Assembly: GCA_023213395.1 (NCBI GenBank)
Contig: CM041465.1
Span: 156,495,741-156,559,740 of the forward strand
DNA length: 64,000 bases
Source: Cycas panzhihuaensis
Lineage: Eukaryota; Cycadophyta
Reading direction: 5' to 3'
The notes beneath the pieces are model-generated. The model ran no database searches. It was not told the DNA's origin and was given only the letters and a program-made list of their open reading frames with translations. A program made the position numbers and the translations under genes. Each line of letters begins with the position of its first letter. Within the stretch, counting starts at the first letter, position 1. This document shows, in pieces, positions 1 through 12,000 of the stretch.

Positions 1-1458
1 GAGTCCATCAACCAAACCTTCCTTTTTCATTTTTTTTAATTTGTCTAATGGAAGGTGTCCATTCTTCAAATGCCACATTTTGTCATTATGATTTGTAGCA
101 GTGCATGCTTTTACAACAGGCAAAATAGGATATGAAAGTAGCCTATACAGGTCATTACTTTCGATCCCCTTTGCAATTACATGGCCATTATTTTTCATAT
201 CAAGGATATGACAATATCCTTCTTCATCAAAGACAGTTCTCAGACCCTTTTTTCCAAGTTGGGATATAGACAGAAGATTCATCTTTAGATCAGGAACTAA
301 CAACACATTTCCAATTTTTTTGATACTACCTTGTAGTTCTACAGCAATGGTTCCTACACCCTTGATGTTGAGGGGATATTTGTCCCCTAGCTCCACAGAT
401 TTGTCAGAGGCATAAGGCTACAAGGTTTCGAACCATTCCTCCCAGCTGGTCATGTGACATGAAGCTCCTGAGTCAATGTACCACACGTCTTTGTCTTGGA
501 GAGATGCAACAAGGGCAACAATGAATGCGGTCTCCTCCTATTCTTCATCATTTTGTTCCTTACTGTAGTTGCCCATGGGTCTTTTACCTTTCTAAATGTC
601 AGCTCTCCTAGTTGGGCATTAGCATGGAAAGTGTCCTGCTTGGCCACAATGATAACATAAATCAAATGCCCTACAGGAACTTGCAAAATGACCAGTCTTA
701 CCATAGTTGTAGCACAGCCTTGGTGCTAAGATGCGTCCTCTTCCTCGCAAATCCTGCCACCTTCCTTGTGACTGGGCTCTGAACTCTGGAGCTCTTCCTC
801 GTCCTCTACTTCTTCCTTTGGTTCCCAGGTTTAGTCTGGATACAAAGGCATCTTCAAGTTCTGTAGAGTCTTCATATCTTCTATTTCTTTGTTCCTGCCT
901 CAGGAGTAGTCCTGTCAGTGTGTTCAATGTCATTGTTGTTATCTGATCATTGTTTGTAATAGTATTAATTATGACAATGAAGGACTTTGGCAATTTACTG
1001 GCTACCATTTCAACCAGTTCGGAATCAAAAATTGCAGAGCCTGGACTAAGTAGATTGTTTTGCAAGGATATGACTTTGTGCATGAATTCAGTCACAGTTT
1101 CAGTCTCCTTCATGTGTATCTTGAATAATTCCTCCTTAAGTGCTACTATTCTAGCTTTGTTCTTCTAACCATACAATTTCTCAAAGCACTTCCAGATTTC
1201 AGCAGTAGTGGTTAAGTTTTCCACATACACTAGTGGGTCAGAAATGGATAATTTTAGCACTATTACCCCAGCACTATCCCGTTCTTCCCAGTTTGTTAGA
1301 TCTGCTCCAACTGTTTTGGGCTTGGCTTCCTTCTATAGAGCTATTTGCCAGGCATTTTTGGCTCTCAGAAGAGTCTCTATTTTGATTTTCCATATATGGT
1401 AGTTGTTATCAGTGGGCTTGTCTGAATCAGAGAGAGCCAGAATAGAAGAAGACACTAT
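1..1458 (-). pseudogene. Copia-1 gag-protease-pre-integrase (decayed, partial)
   Basis: Gag is read from about 1458 leftwards. The expected start codon reads ATA instead of ATG, followed by a residue run with the same DSDK...NY pattern as the other copia copies here. The stretch 1113-619 is open and ends in two CCHC-like knuckles: CYNYGKTGHFASSC, where the second Cys is Tyr, then CYHCGQAGHFPC, followed by a stop or frameshift. The protease core YIDSGASCHMT is near 440-475. A pre-integrase motif, WHLKNGHLPL, is near 50-85. Internal stops and frame changes make it non-functional. Family assignment is by motif order and is secure; exact start and end are not. Confidence 0.8.
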
Positions 1459-2150
1459 GGACACAAAAAACAGATTGTAGACATCCTAGGCCATACAACG
1501 GTACCAATTTTCGTATGGTACGGAAAGTGTACGGATGAAGGCAAACTATACCTCAAAAGAAAGTTGGTGATGAGAGGATTCTAGATCTAGAATTTTTTTT
1601 CTAAGACAGTCCTTGGTTTGGGAGAAAAACGGTCTGAAGAGTAGCTTGGGCAGCTAGTTTTTTTTTTGAAAAAATGCTTATAACAAACAAATCAATCCTT
1701 CAAATCAATCAAGATCAGTCACAATGGAGCCGTACAGAGTATACAGAGATTCTATGAATGTTTTTAGAGAGAAAATCAAGAGAAAACTGATGATTTTGAG
1801 TACTTGTGTCTCTAGACCCACGCCCTTCTCAAAACTGGGTAAAACCCCTTCGAAATGGCTTCTAATGACTTCGTGCCAGTAGAAAAAGATGACGAGGATG
1901 GTCTGATCTACCTTCTAGCCAAATTTCAACTTGTTCTAAGCACTTCAATTTTTCGTTCGTACAGTTCCGTACTGTATCCGTACACAGTCAAATTTCTTCT
2001 CTTCTTGCTTTGATTCTAGACTGGGCTTCAGATGCCTCCTTCTTGCCTTCTGGACTTCTTCAGTCTCCCACACAGTTGCTCTACCTCTATATTGCTTGAA
2101 CACAACTCAAATTACTGGCACAACCCTCTCTTAATCAGACAGGATGACTT

Positions 2151-2162
2151 GCTCTGATACCA
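2151..2162 (-). other. Copia-1 primer-binding site (initiator tRNA-Met type)
   Basis: On the minus strand this reads TGGTATCAGAGC, the usual complement of the plant initiator-tRNA-Met 3' end. It sits immediately inside the LTR that ends in CA. Confidence 0.9.
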
Positions 2163-2367
2163 TGTTATGATTCTCAAACACAAGTGAACAGAAACTAAAT
2201 GCTTTGATGCTTATTGATGACCATAAATGGAAATTTATACATGTTGGAGTTGCAACTCCTTTGGAACTAAATGTAATCGCTACATGTCTGACTGACACGT
2301 GTCTATGTGGTGAGTGTCTTATGTTACATACAAAGGTGGGTCTCTAGATAAAACATTATATCCAACA
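2163..2367 (-). repeat. Copia-1 5' LTR
   Basis: A 205-bp segment with TG/CA termini (minus strand starts TGTTGGATATAATG and ends ATCATAACA) directly next to the primer-binding site. It includes a TATA-like GTATAAATTT on the minus strand. The right boundary is inferred from TG/CA and from the switch into Copia-2 leader. Its length is close to the 214-224 bp LTRs of the related copies. Confidence 0.75.
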
Positions 2368-2894
2368 AGATCACAACCAAATTTTACCAGCAAGGGAGTT
2401 TTGATGAGTAAAGTCTATTGCCCCAAAGAGTTGTTGTATTTGCCCTCAGAATTTGCCCTCTCAGAACGCTAATCATTCAAAAATCAAGGGCACAAGTTTG
2501 AGACTTCCTTCGTTGTTTTCTCTCATTTTTTCTATTTCAGTTTTAGTGCCTAAAATTGGTCTTAAAATCTTTCTTAGAACATAAGCTTTCCATCAAGTAT
2601 AATTTTGTAGAAAGATTCTAAAAATTTTTAAAGTTATGAGCAAAAATACGTTTGAAACCCTAGCCGCCTCTATATTTTGGGTCGTTTTCTAGTCAAACAA
2701 AAGCTCTAATTAAAATTCCGTTTGCAGATCCAAATAGGCATTGAAGAGATCTACATTTTGAGGGGTCTTTCTTGGAATCCGTACACCTGCATTTTTTGTT
2801 TTTTTCCCGTACAACAGTATGAACATACGGTCCTAGCCTATAATTGTAGTAAAAACAATGTTTTTTTATAGTCCTTCAGCTTTTTTGCAAAAAA
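2368..2894 (+). other. Copia-2 5' leader (distal part)
   Basis: Non-coding. Its first bases (AGATCACAACCAAATTTTAC) match the mid-leader of Copia-G. Near its end lie CCGTAC (2779-2784) and an imperfect palindrome with CCGTA/TACGG ends (2807-2830), shortly before the gag ATG at 2895. Confidence 0.65.
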
Positions 2895-3769
2895 ATGGCC
2901 TCTGTCTATTCATTAGAAGACTCAGATAAGTTAACTAGATAGAATTATGGTGCTTGGAAACTAAAAATAAAGGGTTTTTTAGTTGCCAAAAATGCTTGTG
3001 ATACTGTTAATGATAAGTGACTCTATTTTAACTCATATAAGTGAAGTCTCCACAATGGAAGCTTGGAAAATTCTTGCTACCCTGTACAATCAAAAGAATG
3101 AAACCTAGATTATTACTCTTACAGAGCGATTGTATTGGCTCCATTTAAGGGAGGGTGAACAAGTCTCTGACTTCATTACCAAAGTGGTAGAAGTCAAAGA
3201 TAATCTGACGTATGCAAGTGAGCCTATATCAGACATAAAAATTGTTTGTTTGGTTCTTAACAAGCTACCCAAGTCATTTGACAATCTTGTAAATACTCTC
3301 AGTATGGGAGGACAAGTTTTTAATATGTCATTTGACACCCTGTGTGGGCATCTTCTTCAACAAGAGCAAAGAATACAAAGATATGATGAAAATTTTGAAG
3401 TTGAAAAAGCATTTCTTTCAAGACTAAGAATTGGAGAATGAGATTTCAACAGAGACAGATCCATAAGAGGAATATTAATAGATACAAGAGGAAGCAAAGG
3501 GAGATTCAATAGAGGAAGATCAACAAACAACCAGGTATGTTATCATTGTGGTAGACCAAGACACTTTGCTATTGATTGTAGATCAATTGAAAGTTGTCCC
3601 TATTATTGCTGTGAAAGATTTGGACATCTTTCAAGCAACTGTCTTCACAAAAGAGTTGAGATCTCGAAGGGAAAGCAAGTGGAAGGTAGCTACAACAGTG
3701 AGCAATCTAAAGATGAGGAAGAAAAAGAAATTGCTTTTGTCATCATATTAGCTTCTTACAATCGAAGTA
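2895..3769 (+). pseudogene. Copia-2 gag
   Basis: Nucleocapsid polyprotein of a Ty1/copia element. It starts at the ATG at 2895 (MASVYSLEDSDKLTR), followed at once by a stop in the W/N-Y-G-A-W region. The segment 3130-3441 is open and matches the retrotransposon gag helical domain (LNKLPKSFDNLVNTL). Two zinc knuckles follow: CYHCGRPRHFAIDC (about 3538-3580, with G/R change before His) and a damaged CPYYCCERFGHLSSNC (about 3598-3645). Several stops and frame changes rule out function. Confidence 0.8.
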
Positions 3770-6098
3770 ATAAAGACTAGTTCATAGACCCTAGAGCTTT
3801 GAATCATATCACAAGCAGAGAATACTTGTTTTAGACTCTTCATCCTTATTCCATAAACAAAACTGTTGAACTCAAAGATATTTTCTCTCTAGGTAGTAAA
3901 AGCAAGGGAACTATTGCAGTTAAAATCAATAAAAAAAGTCAAAAAGATTGGTAATGTCCTGTTTGCTCTAGGGTTAAGGAAAAATCTCCTTTCTACATCT
4001 TAATTAAGAAGGTAAAAAAAATTAAATCATCTTTGACGAAGATAAAAAATGTTATACCTGTGATATGAAGAAAGGTGGTGATATCATTGCTAAAGGAATA
4101 GAGATTGATAATCTTTATAAATTAGTTGCTACTCCTATTCTATCCTCTTTTGTAAAGACTTTTGTTGCTCAAAGCATTAATACTGAAATTTGGCAATTCT
4201 AGTATGTATATATTGTCAATGATAGATTGAAAATACTTAAAAATTTTAATATGGTTGATGGATTATCTACTAATATTGTAATAAATTCTTTTGTTTTCAA
4301 AGGTTGTATGATGGGCAAACAACACAGGGCACAATTTCAAGAAAGCAACTGGAGAGAACATGAAAAACTGGAGTTGGTTCATAGTGATATATGTGGATCA
4401 ATTACACTGAATTCATTTAATAGTGCCAGATATTTCTTTACATTTGTAGATGACTTCAACAGAAAACCTTGGGTGTTTTTTCTCTTCAATAAGTCAAAAG
4501 CCTTTGATTGTTTTATATAATTCAAAGCTCAAGTTGAATTAGAAAGTGGTCACAAAAACAAAGTCCTTAGAATAGATGGAGGAGGAGAATATGTCTCAAA
4601 TGACTTTTTTTATTTTTGTAAAACACATGGCATTCATAGATAGCTTACCACTCCTTATATTCTACAGTCTAATGGAGTGGCTGAAAGATTAAATATAACT
4701 ATAACAAAAATGGCCAGATGTATAATAAAAGGAACAAAAAAAGGTTTTAATGTATATTAGGCCGAAGCTGTTAATACAACTGTCTATCTTATAAACAAAA
4801 GTCCCACAGGAGCACTTGATAAAGTTACTGCAGAAGAAGTATGGTTAGTTAGAAAGCTTGATGTATGTCATCTAAGAATTTTTGGAAGCACTACTTATGT
4901 GCACATTCCTAATAAAAAAGGACTAAGATGACAAAAGCATTAAATGCATCATGATTGAATATAGTAGTAAATCTAAAGCCTATTGCTACATAGATCTAAA
5001 GACTAATAAAATCTATGTTAGCAGAGATGTGACATTTGATGAAACTACTCCAATAAAAAATGATCATATATGCACTCAAAAAGGCAAAATAATTTAGGAA
5101 GAAAATGTGGAGTCTCCTAACAAAGAAGTTATAGCTCAAGAAGAAACTGCATCTCATGAAGAACCTAGAACAAAGGGACAAGAAGTTGGTCAGGAAAACA
5201 ATTCTTTAGAAGAAATTGCATAGTCTTAAAAAAAGACTACTTGAGTGGTACTTAAAGACTATGGAAGAGTCAAAAGGAGATGTTTTTGAATAGAGAACAA
5301 GATATTAAAGACATTAGGTATTGATCTATTCAATTGTACCTTGAAACTATGAAGAAGCTTGTCAATAAGCAGAATGTCTAGAAGCCATGAATAAGGAAAT
5401 GCTCTCTATGAAACAAAATAGTACTTGGGAATTAGTTTCTCCTCCTGAAGGTAAACCTATTGTAAGGTGCAAATGGGTTTACAAAATAAAGAAGAAATTT
5501 GATGACAGCATTGAAAAGTTTAAAGTCAAATTAATAAAAAAAGGATATAATCAAACTGTAGGCATTGACTATGAAGAAACTTTTGCTCCAGTGGCAAAAA
5601 TGATAATCATTTTGGATAGTCATAACTATGGCAACACAATATGGATGGGAAATTATGAAGCTAGGTACAAAAAGTGCCTTTTTAAATGGTAGTTTGGATG
5701 AAGAAGTCTACATGGAGCAACTACCAATATACACAAAAAAGGGAGAGGAACATCTGGTATGCAAATTAAAAAATGCCTTGTGTGGCTTGAAGTAGGCACC
5801 ATAAGCCTAGTATACAAAACTAGATCATCATCTCAGAAGACAAGGGTTCAACAGCTGTGAAGTTGATCCAAGTCTTTATATTAAAAACCAAAAATAAGAC
5901 TTGATCACCATAATTGTTGTATATGTAAATAATATGATTGTTATAGGTAACGATCATGAAATAATCAAATGGGTGAGAATACAAATGGAAAATAATTTTG
6001 AAATGACTAATTGGGTCCACTTCAATACTATCTTGGTATTAAAGTTAATCAAGCAACAAATCTTATTTTTATTTCACAATCAAAGTATGTCAAGAATC
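3770..6098 (+). pseudogene. Copia-2 pol, first part: protease, integrase, reverse transcriptase
   Basis: The protease site reads FIDPRALNHI, so the catalytic DSG is DPR. The integrase N-terminal region and core follow, with the open segment 4227-4520 containing LELVHSDICG and FTFVDDFNRK, then the NGVAERLN helix near 4670-4700. Reverse transcriptase begins near 5387 (WKWVYK-type motif KCKWVYKIKKK, then GIDYEETFAPVAK). The active-site loop near 5922 reads YVNN instead of YVDD. Many stops interrupt the frame. At 6098 the RNase H-proximal reading is cut by the LINE and resumes at 13347. Confidence 0.82.
6086..6098. repeat. Left target-site duplication of the LINE
   Basis: TATGTCAAGAATC, identical to 13334-13346. 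Removing the LINE and one copy restores a reading that aligns with the equivalent part of Copia-G. Confidence 0.93.
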
Positions 6099-6858
6099 GA
6101 GTCATGTGATTATATATTTAATCCATATGGCTTAATAAGAGTACAATCATACAAGGGCTTAGGAAGAAGCGCTGCTGAGCGATCTGCGAAACGGAACGGC
6201 GAACGGTGAAGGGTTTGGATCTGCGACGTTCGGGTCTGGCGGCTAGGGCTGGAAGGAACTGGAGATGCAGGCAGGGGGGGGTCCCCCCAGACGGACGGCG
6301 AGATGGCATAAGGCCATGGTAGGATCGGGGGCTCTTCGTGGAGGAGTAGCTAGACGGACAAAGCAAATAATGAAGGCACAGGCGTGTCTTGTTGGAAGGA
6401 GAGGCGACGCGGAAGGAAGGGTAGATTGGACCAGGGAGGGCTCTGGAAACAAAGGTGCAGACAGAGGCAAGTTGGTGATCGCCCAGAGAGCAAGACTGCA
6501 GATAGAGAAAAAGGATAGAGACAAGAGACCGGCAACACAATTTCGAGAGCACAAGGAGTTCTTCAATCATAAACAGCCTAGTCGTATGAGCCGCATGTTC
6601 TTAACTATTCTCCCGGAAGGGTTTGGTAGCAAGGAGCAGCAGTCAAGACGGGGCTCGTTCGTCCAAGAAACGTATCACAGAAGAACCAAGGAGGCAAAGT
6701 CCCAAGGCAGAAAGGGGGTAAGTTTATCCCGAGTGATCTGCAGCTTCAATTTAGAACTGAGTTTAAGTTGTTATTGCAAGCCTGCTTTGGCAGGAGGCAA
6801 GTATTTGTAGGGATCTGTAGATTCTATATGCAGTTATTGTAAGCTTTTTGTTATCATA
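6099..6858 (+). promoter_or_regulatory. LINE 5' UTR / presumed internal promoter region
   Basis: About 760 bp, G+C-rich in its first 600 bp. It holds an open frame (6265-6810, 181 codons, basic, no recognised domain) that I do not call a gene. A GTAAGT donor-like site lies at 6718. In plant L1 elements this position holds the internal promoter; that role is inferred. Confidence 0.5.
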
Positions 6859-8143
6859 ATGCAAGCAATACCAAACCAGTCTCAGTCCTCATCCCCGGGG
6901 AGGACATACCTTGATGTACTGAGGAATGGAAACCAAGTTGAACATGAAATATACCCTGTCAAGATTGGAAACAGGTTTAAAATCTCAATCCCGAAAGAGG
7001 TCACAGAAAAGACTATTCAATACTGGGAAAACAACCTGGTGGGTAGGTTCTTGGGCCCAAGACCAGGGCTGGACATCATTCGCGAGTGGATTAGAAATAA
7101 GTGGAAAACTAGAAACCCAGTTCAAGTTATGGCAATGCCGAAGGGTTGTGTCCTTTTTAGGTTTGCTAATCAGGAGGATTTGATTCCTATTCTTCTTAAA
7201 TCTCCATGGATGTTTGGGAGAAAGGCCATGTCTTTGGAGAAGTGGCACCCAGATTTCGACCCTTGGACTCCTGTGGTTAAACAAGCCCCAGTTTGGGTGC
7301 AGATGCCAGGGCTACCCTTGCATTTCTATAATTCAGAGACGGTTAAAGGAGCGGCCAGGACCATAGGGCCCTTACTTACAATGGACTCAGCAACAAAACA
7401 CAAATCCCGTTTGATGAACGCAAGATTTTGTGTCCTGGCTAGGCTTGACAGTGAGCTCCCAGATGAGGTTGAGATTGAGTTGGATGGTAGATCCATTATC
7501 CAAAGTTTATTTTATGAAGTGGAGGGTTTTAGATGTGTAAAATGCAAGTGCAAGGGGCGTCTCCCTTTTCAATGCCCAAGGGTACCAGCAAGGATGGAAA
7601 AGCAGGATGAATGTAATGAGAAAGAAGATGGAGAAGTAGAAGGAGCTGTAGGAAACAAGGCATTTAAAGGAGCTGAGATGATTGAAGGCCAAGGAAAGGA
7701 TGTAGAGCCAGACCACGCCTCGGCAAGCCCCAAAGAGAAAACAAAAGATGATGAAAAACTGGTAGACAAGGTTGCTCAGGAAGAAGGTAGAAACGGTAGC
7801 AAGGAACCAACGGAAACTGTGGCGGAAAAGGGAGAAACCAAAGGTGTTGATGATGACAGAAACACGGAACTAGTTCAATGCTTAGTTGGGGGACTATCTA
7901 CAGAGGGATCTAAAGACCAAACAAAGGAGGTTGGACGGACGTCGGGGGGTGGGGAATCATCCCTATCAGCTGTAGAACCGGCCCTGGCTCGTCTTGTGAA
8001 GAATATCAACTGGGACTTAGAGGATTATTTTTCAGAGCCTGAGGAGGGGGGTCCTCGGGAGCCGCTCCTTGCAGAGGGGCAAGCAAGTGTCATAGCTGAA
8101 GGTGCGGCTGGAACGGGGGCTAAAGATCTGGAGAAGGGAGGAG

Positions 8144-8148
8144 GTGGG
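8144..8148. repeat. Left target duplication (GTGGG) of the 628-bp insert
   Basis: GTGGG, repeated at 8777-8781; removing insert and one copy restores the ORF1 reading frame exactly. Confidence 0.8.
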
Positions 8149-8776
8149 TGTAACGAACCGTTACACCAAAACCTCGAGGTGTTAGTGAAGAGGGCCCCCC
8201 ACCAAGTAGACCATTACCTCCCCCCCGGTTCAAACAGGCTAGCCCCGCCTAGCCCCGCTTTCACCGGCGTTCATGCGCCCCACAGGCCCCTGCCACGGCG
8301 TTTTGCGCATGACGGCGACGCTTATGCCACACCCCACCGCCCCCATAAGCGGTGTTGCCCGACGGATTTGAACCCGGTCTTGGCTCGATACCACTTGGTA
8401 GGATACCACTCCTTAATGATAATTGCACACCAATATAATAAGCAAATAACTCCAAAAGAGCACTTATATTGCAATACCCTTCGAGGGGGCAACCTCCCAA
8501 TTACATGCAAATAACAATGATATTCAAGATATCATACTCTAAGGATTACACAAATATATATATGTCTCTATGCTTACTACCCAACCGCCTCCTTATGCAT
8601 GTGGGATATTACATGAATATATATAGTGCTCAATGACCACTACACAACCTTCTACTTATGCATGTGGGATATTAAGAAAAGGGAAGAAGTAGAAGAAATA
8701 AAGATATAAGAGAGAGAAGAAGTACAAGATATAAGAGAATATAAGAGAAGGTAAGTTAGGGGTTGGATCCCTAACA
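8149..8776 (-). mobile_element. 628-bp TG...CA element inside LINE ORF1 (solo LTR or short non-autonomous LTR element)
   Basis: Plus strand starts TGTAACGAACCG and ends ATCCCTAACA, flanked by GTGGG on both sides: the signature of an LTR integrase product. On the minus strand it starts TGTTAGGGATCC. A primer-site-like TGGTATCGAGCC lies at 8393-8382 (minus), and just upstream on that strand is GGTATCCTACCA, which mirrors the terminal TGTTAGGGATCC. This suggests a 381-bp LTR (8396-8776) plus 247 bp of interior with no second LTR. A direct repeat of the phrase TATGCATGTGGGATATTA occurs twice (about 8593-8612 and 8656-8674). No coding capacity. Confidence 0.7.
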
Positions 8777-8781
8777 GTGGG
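8777..8781. repeat. Right target duplication (GTGGG) of the 628-bp insert
   Basis: Matches 8144-8148. Confidence 0.8.
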
Positions 8782-9004
8782 ACCCGTAAATGGGTCTCTA
8801 AGGGTAATATACTGGACCCGAAGAAGGCCCCAGACTATGGGATGGAGAAGAAGGTTGGAAGACCACCTAAAAAGGCTTCCAGAGACAAGGAAACCCAAGC
8901 TCAGATTGATTTGGGATTCCAGAGTACACTAAAGGAGGGGGGGGCATTAGAGGGCCCTACCCTTAGAAGCAGGAAGGGATGAAGGGGGGGTTTCCGGGAT
9001 AACG

Positions 9005-12000
9005 ATGAAAGTTTTATCCTGGAACATAAGGGGCCTTAACGCCCCATCAAAGCAGCGTTTGGTGAAGGATGCGAGGATTAGGACCAACGCGGATTTAGTC
9101 CTCTTGTAGGAGACAAAATTGGACCAGGTGAAGGAAAGGGAGGTGTTCAGTAAGATTTGGAGAAGGGGAGAAGGGAGGGCGGTTGCAGGATCGGCAGGCT
9201 CTGGGGGGTTGGTATCCCTTTGGAATCCATATAGGTGGAAAGGCTATGTAGTGGGCATGCACGAGCACTTCATAACCTTAGGGCTGGTTTGTGTTTGGAC
9301 TAATAAGGAGTACCAGATCACCAACGTTTACGCCCCCACATTAGTGGTGGGTAGGAAGAGCTTATGGGAAAGACTAGTGGAGGCCCATAAAGATTGGGAT
9401 GGCCCCTAGTTGGTGGCGGGGGACTTCAATACGCCCTTAAGCCCGGAAGAGAAGACAGGGGGGCAAACTGGATGGACCAGAAGCATGTCTGATCTTGGAG
9501 AGTTCTTGCAAGTGGGAGGCCTGTTGGACGTTCCACTTAGGGGAGCTAGGTTTACCTGGTCCAACAGGCGTTTAGGACATAATCACATTCAATGCAGATT
9601 AGATAGGATGCTAACAAACTACGAGTGGTCCTGCCACTTCGAAGGAACTATACTAGAGGCTCTTCCGAAGTCTAGTTCGGACCATTCCCCCCTAGTTCTC
9701 GAGGGGTTCGTCCCGGGTAATCATAAAGGGGCCCCTTTCTGTTTCGAACTAATGTGGCAAAAACATCTGGATCTTAGGGGGCGGATTGGTGAGTGGTGGG
9801 GTGTCCCGATTCACGGTTGTGCGATGTTCAGGTTCTCGAGGAAGTTAAATTGGGTCAAAAAACAAATTAAGATAGGGAACAAGGAGGTCTTTGGAAATAT
9901 CTTTGAAGATAAGGCTGCCCTGCTGTCGGAGTTAAAAGGGATCGAGGATAGGATCCAATCAGAGGGAAGGTCCCAGGACTTGGATCAAACTGAACATCTC
10001 ACTACCAGGAAATTGGAAGAGGTGCTGGCTAGGGAGGAAATTCTCTAGAAATAGAAATCCAGAGAGCAGTGGATTAGGGAGGGGGACAGAAATACCAAGT
10101 TCTTCCACCTGTCCACCTTGAGCACAGGGCTCATAACAGGATCAGTCAACTTCGAAGTATGGACGGGGTGATGCATGAGTCGGAGGATCAGTTTGGTGGT
10201 ATTGCGATGGAATATTTTAAGGAGCTATACGCAGAACCTGGATGCCAGGATCCTAACCTAAGGGCTGGTCTTATGCAACACATTCCAAAGGTGATTTCTG
10301 AGGCTCTTAACAGCAAACTGACAGAGCCATTCTCCCTGGAAGAAGTCGAGAATGCCTTATTCAAAATGGGCAGGGACAAGGCCCCAGGACCGGATGGGTT
10401 TCCTCCCGGTTTTTTTCAAGAATACTGGGAGATTATCAAGGATGACTTAATGTCAGCGTTAAATGAAGTCTTTCTCAAAGTGACAATCACGAAGAGTGGC
10501 AGGCCACATTCTTGGTCTTGATCCCGAAGAAGGAGGGAGCGAAAGCGATGGAAGATTTTAGACCAATCAGCCTCTGTAACGTAAAGTATAAGATTTTAGC
10601 CAAAGTCTTAGCAAATCGCCTCAGAGAGACCCTCTCGGCTATCATTTCTCCAAATCAAGATGGATTTGTCAAGGGCAGACAAATCACAGATGGTATTATT
10701 ACTGTCCACGAAACTCTGCATTCGACCCTTCATCGGAAGGAAGCAAGTATGATAATTAAAACAGATATGTCCAAGGCCTACACAGGGTGGCTTGGGACTA
10801 TCTGCTGGATTGCTTAAAAGCGTTTGGTTTTGGGGAGGTCTGGTGGGATTGGATGAAGGGTTTCATTTTCGGTGATCATAAACGGGTGGTCAACGCCTTT
10901 TTTCCCTGGAGCCAGGGGTTTAAGACAAGGCGATCCCCTCTCTCCCTTTCTTTTCATTATCATGGCTGAGTTGTTAAGGAGGGCTACAATGGAGGCCCAG
11001 AGGTCAGGGTGGATAACTGGTCTGAAGGCATCGTCCAATTTGGACAATATTGTCCATCATCAGTTTGTGGATGATAACATCTTTTTGTGCAAGGCATCCC
11101 TAGCGGAGGCTAGGGCCTTAAAAGTAGGGCTTCAGGCATATGAAAGGGCTACCAACCAAAGAATTAACTTGGAGAAAAGCTCAGTTTTCTTTATCAACAC
11201 AACGGAATGGCAGCAGAGAAGGATCAGCAGGGCTTTGGAAATCTCCAGAAGACCCCTTCCCGCCTCATATCTGGGCATGCCCCTCTTTGTGGGGAAGATG
11301 GGAAAGAACCTGTGGGATCCCGTGGTGAGTAGATTCAATAGGAAACTGGCGGGATGGAAAGGGCCTCTCCTTAGCTGGGCTAGGAAAATCCAGCTAGTGG
11401 TGGCCTCTCTTCAAAGTATTCCAGTTTACCAAATGTCCATTTTCAAGATGCCGGGTAAGGTTATCTCTACTTTAGAGGGCATTATGAAGAGATTTCCTTG
11501 GTCTGGGGCCGAAGATAAAAAAAGAGTTCACCTAGTGTCATGGGAGAAGGTCTGTAAGCCTAAGTGGGTGGGAGGGCTTAATGTCAGAAGGCTAGGTCTT
11601 TTTAACGTTGCTCTGTTGGCCAAGTCGGGATGGAGACTTACCAAAGAAGTCAGTTCGGTCTGGGGCAGAATCATGGCAAGGAAATATTTAAGGGATAAAC
11701 ATTTCTTGATGGAGGAGGAGCCCTGCCGCGAGGGATCACCTATATGGAGAGCTATTCGGTCTACGCGAACCATCTTGCGAGAGGGAATGCGATGGAAACT
11801 GGGGGACGGAGAAAGCATAAGGTTTTGGGAAGATAAATGGTGCGGACCCTATAAATTAGAGGAGTTGCCAAATATTGGCAGCATGAAGAGGGTATGCGAG
11901 AACAGCTTTGGGTCTCTTGTCAAGCACTATTGGGTGGGGCAGGATAAGGATAGGCGATGGAGATCGTTTGAGGAGCTGCAAGGTCTTGAGGAGGAGATTC

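Larger units (their letters stand above)
1..2367 (-). mobile_element. Copia-1: Ty1/copia retrotransposon, 5' half, runs off the left edge
   Basis: Read on the minus strand the order is LTR, tRNA primer-binding site, long leader, gag with zinc knuckles, protease and GAG-pre-integrase. This is the Ty1/copia order. The rest of pol and the 3' LTR lie left of base 1. Its right end (2367) abuts sequence that matches the middle of the leader of the related Copia-G copy, so it appears to have inserted into the leader of Copia-2. The target duplication cannot be checked because the other end is outside the window. Confidence 0.85.
6859..8982 (+). pseudogene. LINE ORF1: DUF4283-type RNA-binding protein, split by an insertion
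   Basis: The ATG at 6859 opens a frame that continues to 8514 only because it reads into the inserted element. The true product is 6859-8148 joined to 8782-8982 (TGA at 8980), about 496 residues. The first about 210 residues match the plant L1 ORF1 domain (DUF4283): QYWENNLVGRFLG, then WHPDFDPW and PVWVQMPGLPLHFY. A zinc knuckle follows near residue 220, CVKCKCKGRLPFQC, with Arg where His is usual. Then comes a charged low-complexity stretch and a C-terminal segment with VGRPPKKASR. The inserted 628 bp plus 5-bp duplication total 633 bp, a multiple of three. The product is an RNA-binding chaperone of the LINE particle by family knowledge. Confidence 0.85.

Noticed and set aside
6118-6570. 150-codon and other minus-strand frames across the LINE 5' UTR
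   Set aside because: Shadow frames in G+C-rich DNA, no domain, opposite to the LINE.
8364-8375. tRNA or tRNA-derived SINE from a box-B-like GGTTCAAATCC (minus)
   Set aside because: No matching box A at the right distance and no cloverleaf; the block lies within a TG...CA element beside a primer-site-like motif, which explains it better.
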